Assembly (NCBI GenBank): GCA_002405875.1
Contig: DHMR01000110.1
Location: forward strand, 1-5,625
Source: a bacterium UBA4637
GTDB lineage: Bacteria; Bacteroidota; Bacteroidia; Bacteroidales; Bacteroidaceae
Direction of reading: 5' to 3'
Length of the DNA stretch: 5,625 bases
Position 1 is the stretch's first letter; each line of letters starts with the position of its first letter. Made by a program: the position numbers and the translations under genes. Positions 1 to 5,625 of the stretch are shown one piece after another. The notes beneath the pieces are model-generated. The model saw only the letters and a program-made list of their open reading frames with translations. It made no database searches and was not told the DNA's origin.

Positions 1-1028
1 TTCTTGGTTGTCTCGTAGGTACCAGAGCCCTTGCCACCGAAGATACCGGCGATACACATAGGCTCCTCGGCATTGCAGATGCTCAAGTCGTGCTCACCAA
101 GGGTATGCTCCTCACCATCGAGGGTTATGAACTTAGTACCCTCTGGCTGGGTGCGAACCACAATCTTGTGACCTGTCACCATGTCGGCATCGAAGCAGTG
201 CAAAGGCTGACCGTAAGCCATCATGATGTAGTTGGTGATATCCACGATGTTGTTGATAGGACGCAAACCGATGATGTTCAACTTATCCTGCAACCACTTC
301 GGGCTCTCCTTCACCTCGCAGTCGGTGATGCTGACACAAGCATAACGCTTGCAAGCCTCGTGGTTCTGAATCTCCACCTCGATAGGAAGTTCCTCATTAT
401 CCACCTTGAACTCATCGCAAGAAGGACGATGCAAGCTGGTCTTGTAGCCATTCTGCTTCAACCAAGCATAGAGGTCGCGAGCCACGCCATAGTGACCGAG
501 CGCATCGGCACGGTTGGCAGTGATGTCAATCTCGATGAGCCAATCGCTCTCCAAGTGATAGTATTCAGCGGCAGGCTGACCCACAGGCGCATCCTCAGGG
601 AGGACGATGATACCAGCATGGTCTGTACCGATGCCAATCTCATCCTCGGCACAAATCATACCGAAGCTCTCCACACCACGGAGCTTGCTCTTCTTGATAG
701 TAAAACTCTGGTCACCGTCGTAAAGCACGCAGCCCAAGTCGGCAACGATTACCTTCTGACCAGCGGCCACATTAGGAGCACCGCAGACAATCTGCTGAGG
801 TTCGCCCTTGCCGAGGTCAACGGTAGTCACATGGAGGTGATCGCTGTTAGGATGCATCTCGCATGTCAATACTTTACCCACGTACAGACCTTTCAATCCA
901 CCCTTGATGGACTGAACTTCTTCCAAAGCGTCAACTTCGAGTCCACATGAAGTAAGCGCGTCCGCTGTCTCCTGGGGAGTCAAGTCGAAATCGACGTATT
1001 CTTTAAGCCATTTGTAAGAAACGTTCAT
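1..1028 (-). CDS. pheT: Phenylalanyl-tRNA synthetase beta subunit, N-terminal part (runs off left edge)
   Basis: This is the beta subunit of the cytoplasmic alpha2-beta2 enzyme that charges tRNA-Phe with phenylalanine. The minus strand is open from the ATG at 1028 to the window edge, giving 342 complete codons of a protein usually about 800 residues long. The start MNVSYKWLKEY is typical of the family. Residues about 40-155 form the EMAP-like tRNA-binding OB domain (VGKVLTCEMHPNSDHLHV near 50-67, IVCGAPNV near 80-87, KLRGVESFGMICAEDE near 115-130). Residues 165-187 carry the EIDITANRADALGHYGVAR segment. From about 210 the B3/B4 domain begins, with RPINNIVDITNYIM and YGQPLHCFD near 256-280; in characterised enzymes this region carries the editing site. 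The later B5, synthetase-like and anticodon-binding domains lie outside the window. No frameshift or stop is seen. It is divergent from comEC, with 170 bp between the start codons. Identification is very secure; the 3' end is not visible. Confidence 0.97.
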   Translation of the reverse strand, partial: MNVSYKWLKEYVDFDLTPQETADALTSCGLEVDALEEVQSIKGGLKGLYVGKVLTCEMHPNSDHLHVTTVDLGKGEPQQIVCGAPNVAAGQKVIVADLGCVLYDGDQSFTIKKSKLRGVESFGMICAEDEIGIGTDHAGIIVLPEDAPVGQPAAEYYHLESDWLIEIDITANRADALGHYGVARDLYAWLKQNGYKTSLHRPSCDEFKVDNEELPIEVEIQNHEACKRYACVSITDCEVKESPKWLQDKLNIIGLRPINNIVDITNYIMMAYGQPLHCFDADMVTGHKIVVRTQPEGTKFITLDGEEHTLGEHDLSICNAEEPMCIAGIFGGKGSGTYETTK

Positions 1029-1040
1029 TATAATGATTTT

Positions 1041-1101
1041 TATTGTATTCTCTAAAATTATTCGCTGTTTCGTCGAAACTTTCGTATTGTTTTCTCTAAA
1101 A
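1041..1101. repeat. Short direct repeats flanking overlapping palindromes in the pheT leader
   Basis: A 17-base direct repeat, TATTGTWTTCTCTAAAA, occurs at 1041-1057 and 1085-1101 with one mismatch and a 44-base period. Between the copies lie two overlapping palindromes: GTTTCGTCGAAAC at 1067-1079 (6-bp arms, 1-base centre) and CGAAACTTTCG at 1074-1084 (5-bp arms). They share CGAAAC, so in RNA only one could form at a time. All lie within the predicted pheT 5' leader. No leader peptide is visible, since there is no ATG between the predicted transcript start and pheT. The function is unknown; the repeats could be chance in A/T-rich sequence. Confidence 0.5.
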
Positions 1102-1106
1102 CTTTG

Positions 1107-1139
1107 CAAAAATACAAAAAAAACTAGATTTAGACGAAA
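1107..1139 (-). promoter_or_regulatory. Probable pheT promoter, Bacteroidota type
   Basis: On the minus strand, 1114-1107 reads TATTTTTG, a full match to the Bacteroidota -7 consensus TAnnTTTG. A weak -33 candidate (TTCG, three of four bases of TTTG) lies at 1138-1135, 20 bases upstream. Transcription would start near 1100, giving a leader of about 70 nt before the pheT ATG. No Shine-Dalgarno motif precedes the start codon, which is normal in this phylum. The -33 region overlaps that of the divergent comEC promoter. The call rests on motif matching only. Confidence 0.55.
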
Positions 1140-1156
1140 AATTATTCGTATATTTG
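1129..1156 (+). promoter_or_regulatory. Probable comEC promoter, Bacteroidota type
   Basis: TATATTTG at 1149-1156 matches the Bacteroidota -7 consensus TAnnTTTG exactly. No good -33 TTTG is present at the usual 19-21 base spacing; the nearest candidate is TTTA at 1129-1132, only 16 bases upstream, so the promoter may be weak or need an activator. Transcription would start near 1162, leaving a leader of about 37 nt that is A/T-rich and has no Shine-Dalgarno motif. Confidence 0.45.
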
Positions 1157-1198
1157 CACTTATTAAAAGTTTAAGTTCAATTTTCAAGCAAAAAGTAT

Positions 1199-2551
1199 AT
1201 GCGAAAGGCAAAATTCCAACATTTCACGCCCTTGATGCTTATCAGCATTTTGCTGACACTAGGCATTATAGCAGGCAAGGTCGGACATAGATATTTCGAC
1301 ACCATTTATTGGTTTGTGGCAAGTCTTTTGTCATGGGGAATCTCATTTGTGTTTTACCAAAGTGAGGCCAGCAACCCCAAGCAAGGTTGTAGGAATCTCC
1401 TCTCCGTGCATGGCATTCCGCAGCAATGTTTCTCCATATATATCAGCATTTTTTGCCTGGGAGGTTTGCTGACATCCCATCAAATTGACAAGACACAAGC
1501 TCGAATTCAAGTCATAAGCGAATACGAGTTGTCCTCGTTCGACCGCATGCACATGAATGTCCAAGACTTCCGAAGTGAGGTTTCGCAGAAGATGCAAAGC
1601 CTCAACATCAAGGACCAAGACTTCGCCGTCATTTCTGCCATGACCTTGGGCGACAAGTCTTCACTAAGCCAAGAGACGAAAGATATTTTCTCTATCTCAG
1701 GTGCTAGTCATGTACTGGCTGTCAGCGGATTACACATTGGTATCATCTTCCAGTTTTTCATTCTCTTGATGGGTGGGAGAAGACGTTCGACCCTCACCAT
1801 ATTTGTCTCGATGATAGCTATCTGGGCATACGTGCTATTCATCGGAATGCCAGCCAGCGCCGTGCGTTCGGCTACCATGATTAGCATTTGTAGTTTCGCC
1901 CTGTTGGCTCACAAGGAAGCGATTTCCATCAACAACCTTTGCCTCGCTTATGTCATCATGCTGCTATTCCATCCACTTTATCTCTTTGATATCAGTTTTC
2001 AAATGTCCTTCTCGGCAGTATTCTCCATTCTGTTTTTTTCGCCAGACATCAAAATCACCCAATGGTTCAAGGGAATGTTCTGCATGTCGCTGGCTGCCCA
2101 AATCGGTACGATGCCACTCGTCGCGTATTATTTCGGGCGCATCTCCTGCTATGCCATTTTCACGGGTTTCATCGCCATTCCCGCAGCTACATTTATCCTT
2201 TATCTTTCAGCCTCAGCCATGCTACTTGTCCCATTCACACTCACCCCATACCTCACCTTCATCGCCACCCCCATCTTGCATTTCGTAGCCAATTGCCTGG
2301 TTTGCATCACACAAACCTGCCATACGGCCCTAAAGCTCACCACCATGTTGCCCGGTGCCAGCATCGAAGGGATAAAAATAAATATCCCACAACTCTGCCT
2401 CATCTATGTCAGCATCGTTGTGGGATATATACTTATTCGAAAACTTCGTCAATTCCGTTTTCTTGGAACTCATCGTCATCGGCCTTCTTACCACAAGGAT
2501 TGTAATCCTCCGGCAAGTCGAACTTCGCCATCGGATCAATGCCAAGGGTAG
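1199..2551 (+). CDS. comEC: Compact ComEC/Rec2-family DNA-uptake channel protein
   Basis: This is an inner-membrane protein of the ComEC/Rec2 family, which forms the channel passing single-stranded DNA into the cytoplasm during natural transformation. Hydrophobic segments near residues 9-26, 34-53 and 76-93 form the N-terminal membrane part. The competence domain starts near 138: MTLGDKSSLS (148-157), then the hallmark GASHVLAVSGLHIG (168-181), RSATMISI (223-230), FDISFQMSFSAV (263-274), and AAQIGTMPLVAYYFGRIS (299-316), followed by further membrane segments to about 412. It is short (450 residues; long family members exceed 650). Only about 45 residues separate the third membrane segment from the competence domain, where the OB-fold region (DUF4131) normally sits, and there is no metallo-beta-lactamase-like domain. 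The last 39 codons overlap the penicillin-binding protein gene in antisense and give a polar tail (RPSYHKDCNPPAS) that looks unconserved. The ATG at 1199 fits the upstream promoter and precedes the first membrane segment. Family assignment is secure; a role in transformation is inferred. Confidence 0.9.
   Translation: MRKAKFQHFTPLMLISILLTLGIIAGKVGHRYFDTIYWFVASLLSWGISFVFYQSEASNPKQGCRNLLSVHGIPQQCFSIYISIFCLGGLLTSHQIDKTQARIQVISEYELSSFDRMHMNVQDFRSEVSQKMQSLNIKDQDFAVISAMTLGDKSSLSQETKDIFSISGASHVLAVSGLHIGIIFQFFILLMGGRRRSTLTIFVSMIAIWAYVLFIGMPASAVRSATMISICSFALLAHKEAISINNLCLAYVIMLLFHPLYLFDISFQMSFSAVFSILFFSPDIKITQWFKGMFCMSLAAQIGTMPLVAYYFGRISCYAIFTGFIAIPAATFILYLSASAMLLVPFTLTPYLTFIATPILHFVANCLVCITQTCHTALKLTTMLPGASIEGIKINIPQLCLIYVSIVVGYILIRKLRQFRFLGTHRHRPSYHKDCNPPASRTSPSDQCQG
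2374..2428 (-). terminator. Probable intrinsic terminator of the PBP gene, inside comEC
   Basis: A perfect 12-bp inverted repeat, ATATCCCACAAC at 2382-2393 and GTTGTGGGATAT at 2417-2428, encloses a 23-base loop. Read on the minus strand it begins 4 bases after the TAA stop of the PBP gene (2435-2433) and is followed by TTATTTTT (2381-2374), a U-rich tract. This is the layout of a Rho-independent terminator, although the loop is long and the stem only half G/C. The same bases encode comEC residues about 395-410 on the other strand. Confidence 0.6.
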
Positions 2552-4751
2552 GATCTGCGTATACCTTCTTCATGAAGATAGCCCAGATAGGAAGCGCCAT
2601 GGTTGCACCCTGACCCATGTTCATGGAGTCGAAGTGGATGTCACGGTCCTCACCTCCTACCCAACAGCCGGTAACCAACTGCGGTGTAAATCCGATGAAC
2701 CATCCATCACTGTTATTATTCGTAGTACCCGTCTTGGCGCCGATCTGGCCCTCGAAGTTGTAACGATAGCGCAATCGACCGGCGGTACCATTGTCTACGA
2801 CACCCATCAGCATCGTAAGCATCTTCATCGCATTGTCGGCACTAATCACTTCATTCATACGAGGTTGGAAGGTGGCAATCGTGTTACCCTCGTTGTCCTC
2901 AATGCGGCTCACAAACATCGGAGCTGTTCGGATGCCATGGTTGGCAAATACCGTATAAGCACTCACCATCTCCGCCACACTCACCTCACAAGGACCGAGA
3001 CAGAGACTCATCGAGGCATGGATATCCGGATTGTTGATACCATAGTCATGGAGCAACTGCACGAACTGCGAAGGATTCAACTTACTCATCAGGTAAGCAC
3101 TTATCCAGTTGTTGCTCTGTGCCAATCCCCACTTCAGCGGAACCATCTGTCCGTAGCGAGAGCGGTTAGCATTGCGAGGAGTCCATCGTTGACCTGCGAC
3201 GATATAAGTCTGCTGACGGTTAGGTGCTCGATCGCAAGGAGTAAAGCCATTCTCCATCGCCAAACTATAAAGGAACGGCTTGATGGTAGAACCCACCTGC
3301 CGACGACCGAGGCTCACCATGTCATACATAAAATGAGTATAATCCAAGCCGCCCACGTATGCCTTGACCGCACCCGTCTTCGGATCCATACTCATAAAAC
3401 CACTGCGCAAGAATCCCTTGTAATAACGGATGGAGTCGAGCGGACTCATCAACGTATCAATGTCACCATGATAAGTAAACACTGTCATCTCCGTCTTCTG
3501 TCGAAAAGCCTGTTTGATTTCGTCAGGCGAATAACCCGCCGCCTTCATATTGCGCCAACGCTCGCTTTGGGTAATCGAACGATTGAGGATGGCTCGAATC
3601 TGCTGAGGAGTCAACTTGTCCGAGAAAGGCGAGCTAGGTTTCGGCTTGTTCTCCTTGTCGAAAGCTGGTTGCAGATAGCGCGCCACATGCTGATATACAG
3701 CCTCCTCGGCATATTTCTGCATACGGCTGTCAATCGTCGTAAACACCTTCAAGCCATCGGCATACACATTATAAGGGGTGCCATCCTTCTTGAAGTTCTT
3801 ATTGCACCAGCCATACAACGGATCCGTATCCCAAGCGATGGAATCGACCACAAATTGCACCTTGTTCCAGGATGGATAATCGGAACGAGCAGGACGCTTC
3901 GCCATCATATACTGGCGAAGGAACTCACGCAGATAAGTAGCCGTGCCATCCTTATGATCCGTGCGATGGAAGTTGAGCGTCAAAGGCTCCGAGGCATATT
4001 GCTCGTACTCATAACGATCCATGTATCCCGCTTTGACCATTTGGGAAAGTACCACATTACGTCGATCCTTGGCACGCTCAGGATAGCGCACCGGATTGAA
4101 GAGCGAAGGATTCTTGCAAAGGCCGATCAAGGTTGCAGCCTCGCAGACCGTCAAGTCCTTAGGCTCCTTATTAAAATAGGTATTGGCGGCCGTCTTGATG
4201 CCCACCGCATTATGCAAGAAGTCGAAGTAGTTGAGATAGAGGGCGATGATTTCTTCCTTGGTGTAATATCGCTCCAACTTGATGGCTATCACCCACTCTA
4301 TCGGTTTCTGGAACAATCGCTGGGTGGCACTCTGGGCGGTGCTGCTATACAATTGCTTCGCCAACTGCTGAGTGATGGTCGAGCCGCCACCCGCATTGGC
4401 TTGTCCGAGGATGCCCCTCTTGATGATAGCTCGGCCGAGCGCCCGGAAATCGATGCCAGAATGCTCATAGAATCGCTCATCCTCTGTAGCCACAAGAGCC
4501 TTGACTAGGTAAGGCGACATCTTGTTGTAAGGAATCACGATACGATTTTCCTTGTTGAGGTTCCAAGTACCCAGTACTTTGCCATCCGAGGAGTACACCT
4601 GAGTAGCAAAACGGTTGATAGGATTCTGTAAATCCTCAATGTCGGGCATATAGCCTATCAAGCCAAACCAAATGGCGAAAAATCCCAGAAAAACAGCGAG
4701 GACTCCTGCACCAAGAATGGCCCATAATGTATGTATGAAACGTTTTCTCAT
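2433..4751 (-). CDS. mrcA: Class A penicillin-binding protein (PBP1A type), bifunctional glycosyltransferase/transpeptidase
   Basis: This enzyme polymerises lipid II into glycan strands and cross-links the peptides on the outer face of the inner membrane. It has a short basic N-terminus and one membrane anchor (about 10-33). The family 51 glycosyltransferase domain spans about 60-235: ATEDERFYEHSGID (88-101, catalytic Glu90), GGSTITQQLAKQL (122-134), the second catalytic Glu in PIEW (Glu152), then ERYYTKEEIIALYLN (160-174). A linker region covers about 260-440. The transpeptidase domain holds all three penicillin-binding motifs: STIK (nucleophile Ser488, Lys491), SNN (546-548) and KTGT (673-676). 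The C-terminus is acidic (KADDDEF near 756-762). At 772 residues it is full length. The ATG at 4751 sits just before the basic/hydrophobic anchor and about 20 bases from a strong promoter. Its 3' end overlaps comEC by 119 bp. The symbol follows E. coli usage; ponA or pbp1A are equivalents. All catalytic residues are present, so it should be active. Confidence 0.96.
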   Translation of the reverse strand: MRKRFIHTLWAILGAGVLAVFLGFFAIWFGLIGYMPDIEDLQNPINRFATQVYSSDGKVLGTWNLNKENRIVIPYNKMSPYLVKALVATEDERFYEHSGIDFRALGRAIIKRGILGQANAGGGSTITQQLAKQLYSSTAQSATQRLFQKPIEWVIAIKLERYYTKEEIIALYLNYFDFLHNAVGIKTAANTYFNKEPKDLTVCEAATLIGLCKNPSLFNPVRYPERAKDRRNVVLSQMVKAGYMDRYEYEQYASEPLTLNFHRTDHKDGTATYLREFLRQYMMAKRPARSDYPSWNKVQFVVDSIAWDTDPLYGWCNKNFKKDGTPYNVYADGLKVFTTIDSRMQKYAEEAVYQHVARYLQPAFDKENKPKPSSPFSDKLTPQQIRAILNRSITQSERWRNMKAAGYSPDEIKQAFRQKTEMTVFTYHGDIDTLMSPLDSIRYYKGFLRSGFMSMDPKTGAVKAYVGGLDYTHFMYDMVSLGRRQVGSTIKPFLYSLAMENGFTPCDRAPNRQQTYIVAGQRWTPRNANRSRYGQMVPLKWGLAQSNNWISAYLMSKLNPSQFVQLLHDYGINNPDIHASMSLCLGPCEVSVAEMVSAYTVFANHGIRTAPMFVSRIEDNEGNTIATFQPRMNEVISADNAMKMLTMLMGVVDNGTAGRLRYRYNFEGQIGAKTGTTNNNSDGWFIGFTPQLVTGCWVGGEDRDIHFDSMNMGQGATMALPIWAIFMKKVYADPTLGIDPMAKFDLPEDYNPCGKKADDDEFQENGIDEVFE

Positions 4752-4774
4752 TTTAATATCATTGATAATTTATG

Positions 4775-4805
4775 CAAAAGTACACAAAAAAAGTCGTTAT
4801 GCAAA
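4775..4805 (-). promoter_or_regulatory. Promoter of the PBP gene, consensus Bacteroidota type
   Basis: On the minus strand the -7 element TACTTTTG (4782-4775) matches TAnnTTTG exactly, and TTTG (4805-4802) lies 19 bases upstream, a full -33/-7 pair. Transcription would start near 4770, giving a very short leader of about 20 nt. The -33 element lies inside one arm of the 4796-4830 inverted repeat, and the -7 lies in another copy of the same word. No Shine-Dalgarno motif is seen before the ATG. Confidence 0.7.
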
Positions 4806-4830
4806 AGAAATCAAGGATTTTTTGCATAAC
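4786..4830 (-). terminator. Possible terminator of the radical SAM gene, overlapping the PBP promoter
   Basis: Read on the minus strand, the 11-bp perfect stem GTTATGCAAAA/TTTTGCATAAC (4830-4820 with 4806-4796, 13-base loop) is followed after GAC by seven T residues (4792-4786). It begins 63 bases after the stop codon of the radical SAM gene. Stem plus T-run suits an intrinsic terminator, but the stem is A/T-rich (3 G/C of 11), so strength is doubtful. Between it and the stop codon (4831-4893) I see nothing else. Confidence 0.4.
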
Positions 4831-4893
4831 AACTTGGTCATTTCAAATATTCTTGGGATTTCACAAGAGTTTAGATTACGCTCAACCGCCCAT

Positions 4894-5625
4894 CTATCGC
4901 CTTGCCTTTCCCCTAAAACTATTCCTCGCCAATGCAGACTCGCAGTTTTGACAAAGTGCCTCAGAAGCAGTATGATGCCTGAATCCATCTATCAAAGCTT
5001 GCGCTCGTGGCGATGCCAAAATCTCTTCGAGCGACTGTTGAAAAAGGTTTCCCAAAACCACATCCCCATTGTGATCGAGGCAGCAAGGTACCAAGCTTCC
5101 ATCTGCCAAAACGCCAATCTGTTTGATTAACGCCTTGCAAAAGAGTTGCTTCTTGACATGAGCGTCCTTTTGGTTAGCATGAGCATCGGGCCAAGAGAAC
5201 TTTCTGTCGAACTCCAGATAGAGATTATCACAAAGGCGAAAGCCATCAGATCGTTCCTTCCAAGGCTTCGGCACATACTTTTCGACAAGCCTCATCACCT
5301 CCTCGTTCTCCAAATCCCTTCCTCCTTGGTTCCAAAGTCGCAACACAATGCAAGTGCCACGCTTTGCCGCCTCGGTAGAAAACCGCATCACCTCGTCCAT
5401 ATAGCAGGTAAGTTCCCCTCTCTCATTGCTCTCATGGGAATGAAGGGAAAGTTGTACCTTATGCGGAAGCGTATCGAGCAAGTCCATGGCACGATGCAGC
5501 AAGGTGCCATTCGACGTGAGCACGGTCTTGAATCCCTTCTCCCTTGCCATGGTAATGAATTGTGGCAGAAGGGGATGCAGCAAAGGCTCGCCCATCAGAT
5601 GAAAATAGAGGAAGCAGACCTTCCC
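4894..5625 (-). CDS. Radical SAM protein with SPASM/twitch-like C-terminal domain (N-terminus outside window)
   Basis: Radical SAM enzymes use an iron-sulfur cluster to cleave S-adenosylmethionine and start radical chemistry; SPASM-type members often modify peptides or enzymes. The frame is open to the right edge, so an ATG at 5595 is internal: it is preceded in frame by GKVCFLYFHL, and FHLMGEPLLHP is the conserved GEP strand of the radical SAM barrel. The CxxxCxxC cluster motif should lie just upstream, outside the window. Counting from that internal Met, TVLTSNGTLL is at 24-33 and SLHSHE, a barrel strand, at 50-55. The C-terminal domain has FCKALIKQIGVLADGSLVPC (152-171), CLDHNGDVVLGNLF (172-185) and CQNC (215-218). 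That gives Cys153, 171, 172, 215 and 218, fewer than the seven of a full SPASM domain, so one auxiliary cluster is more likely than two. The pattern resembles small stand-alone radical SAM proteins of about 280 residues found in Bacteroidota and Firmicutes. The substrate is unknown, and no peptide precursor is seen nearby. The stop is TAG at 4896-4894. Confidence 0.88.
   Translation of the reverse strand, partial: GKVCFLYFHLMGEPLLHPLLPQFITMAREKGFKTVLTSNGTLLHRAMDLLDTLPHKVQLSLHSHESNERGELTCYMDEVMRFSTEAAKRGTCIVLRLWNQGGRDLENEEVMRLVEKYVPKPWKERSDGFRLCDNLYLEFDRKFSWPDAHANQKDAHVKKQLFCKALIKQIGVLADGSLVPCCLDHNGDVVLGNLFQQSLEEILASPRAQALIDGFRHHTASEALCQNCESALARNSFRGKARR

Larger units (their letters stand above)
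4770..4830. repeat. Three copies of TTATGCAAAA around the PBP promoter
   Basis: TTATGCAAAA occurs at 4770-4779 and 4797-4806 in direct orientation and at 4820-4829 inverted. The first two copies extend to an 11-base identity (TTATGCAAAAG, 27 bases apart). The last two extend to an 11-bp perfect inverted repeat (4796-4806 with 4820-4830, 13-base loop). The copies overlap the -7 element, overlap the -33 element, and lie just upstream of the promoter. This could be an operator set or a by-product of promoter-like sequence plus a terminator hairpin. Confidence 0.6.

Noticed and set aside
90..950. A 286-codon open frame on the plus strand, antisense to pheT
   Set aside because: It is again codon-aligned with the real gene, and its stop at 948-950 is simply a TCA serine codon of pheT read backwards. 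No family resemblance is seen.
1033..1290. An 85-codon plus-strand frame crossing the pheT-comEC intergenic region
   Set aside because: It begins inside the pheT leader, spans both promoters and runs into comEC out of frame. Its Lys/Phe/Ile-rich composition reflects A/T-rich intergenic DNA.
2062..2505. A 147-codon plus-strand frame within comEC, out of frame
   Set aside because: His/Pro/Ser-rich translation is a frame-shadow of comEC. I considered whether it marked a frameshift restoring a longer ComEC, but the annotated frame keeps conserved motifs through residue 316 and hydrophobic segments to about 412.
2556..2575. Palindrome CTTCATGAAG downstream of comEC as a possible comEC terminator
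   Set aside because: The stem is only 5 bp per arm with no loop and no following T-run, and it lies in the PBP coding sequence. I see no convincing comEC terminator.
2406..4508. A 700-codon open frame on the plus strand, antisense to the PBP gene
   Set aside because: It is codon-aligned with the PBP gene, so its stops could only arise from TTA, CTA or TCA codons there, which this gene uses rarely. Its translation is rich in His, Arg, Ile and Leu with no domain-like pattern, while the minus strand has every catalytic motif of a class A PBP.
4672..5130. A 152-codon plus-strand frame across the PBP 5' end, the intergenic region and the radical SAM 3' end
   Set aside because: It is antisense to two well-supported genes and crosses a promoter and a hairpin; the translation shows no recognisable domain.

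Overview
The window looks like chromosomal DNA from a Bacteroidota bacterium, most likely Prevotella/Segatella or a close relative. Three things point there: promoter elements of the Bacteroidota type (TAnnTTTG at -7, with TTTG 19 bases upstream in the best case), start codons preceded by A/T-rich sequence with no Shine-Dalgarno motif, and protein sequences typical of that phylum. The genus is inferred from overall feel and is not proven by any single marker.

Layout from left to right. (1) Bases 1-1028, minus strand: the N-terminal 342 codons of pheT, the beta subunit of phenylalanyl-tRNA synthetase; the gene runs off the left edge. (2) Bases 1029-1198: a divergent intergenic region with back-to-back promoters for pheT and comEC and a small set of repeats and palindromes in the pheT leader. 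(3) Bases 1199-2551, plus strand: a compact ComEC/Rec2-type membrane channel protein of 450 residues. It has the competence domain but lacks most of the N-terminal OB-fold region and the C-terminal metallo-beta-lactamase-like domain found in long ComEC proteins. (4) Bases 2433-4751, minus strand: a class A penicillin-binding protein (PBP1A type, 772 residues) with intact glycosyltransferase and transpeptidase motifs. Its 3' end overlaps the 3' end of comEC tail to tail by 119 bp, and a perfect 12-bp hairpin with a U-rich tail, probably its terminator, lies inside the comEC coding sequence. (5) Bases 4752-4893: an intergenic region with a near-consensus promoter for the PBP gene and three copies of TTATGCAAAA, two of which form a hairpin that may terminate the next gene. 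(6) Bases 4894-5625, minus strand: the C-terminal part of a radical SAM protein with a short SPASM/twitch-like cysteine domain; the gene runs off the right edge.

The genes do not form an obvious pathway. They cover translation, DNA uptake, cell-wall synthesis and a radical SAM enzyme of unknown substrate, and most of the window is ordinary housekeeping sequence. I found no mobile element, CRISPR array, tRNA or rRNA, and no convincing new multi-gene system. The points most worth a second look are the reduced ComEC, the comEC/PBP convergent overlap with its embedded terminator, and the compact promoter/terminator arrangement upstream of the PBP gene.
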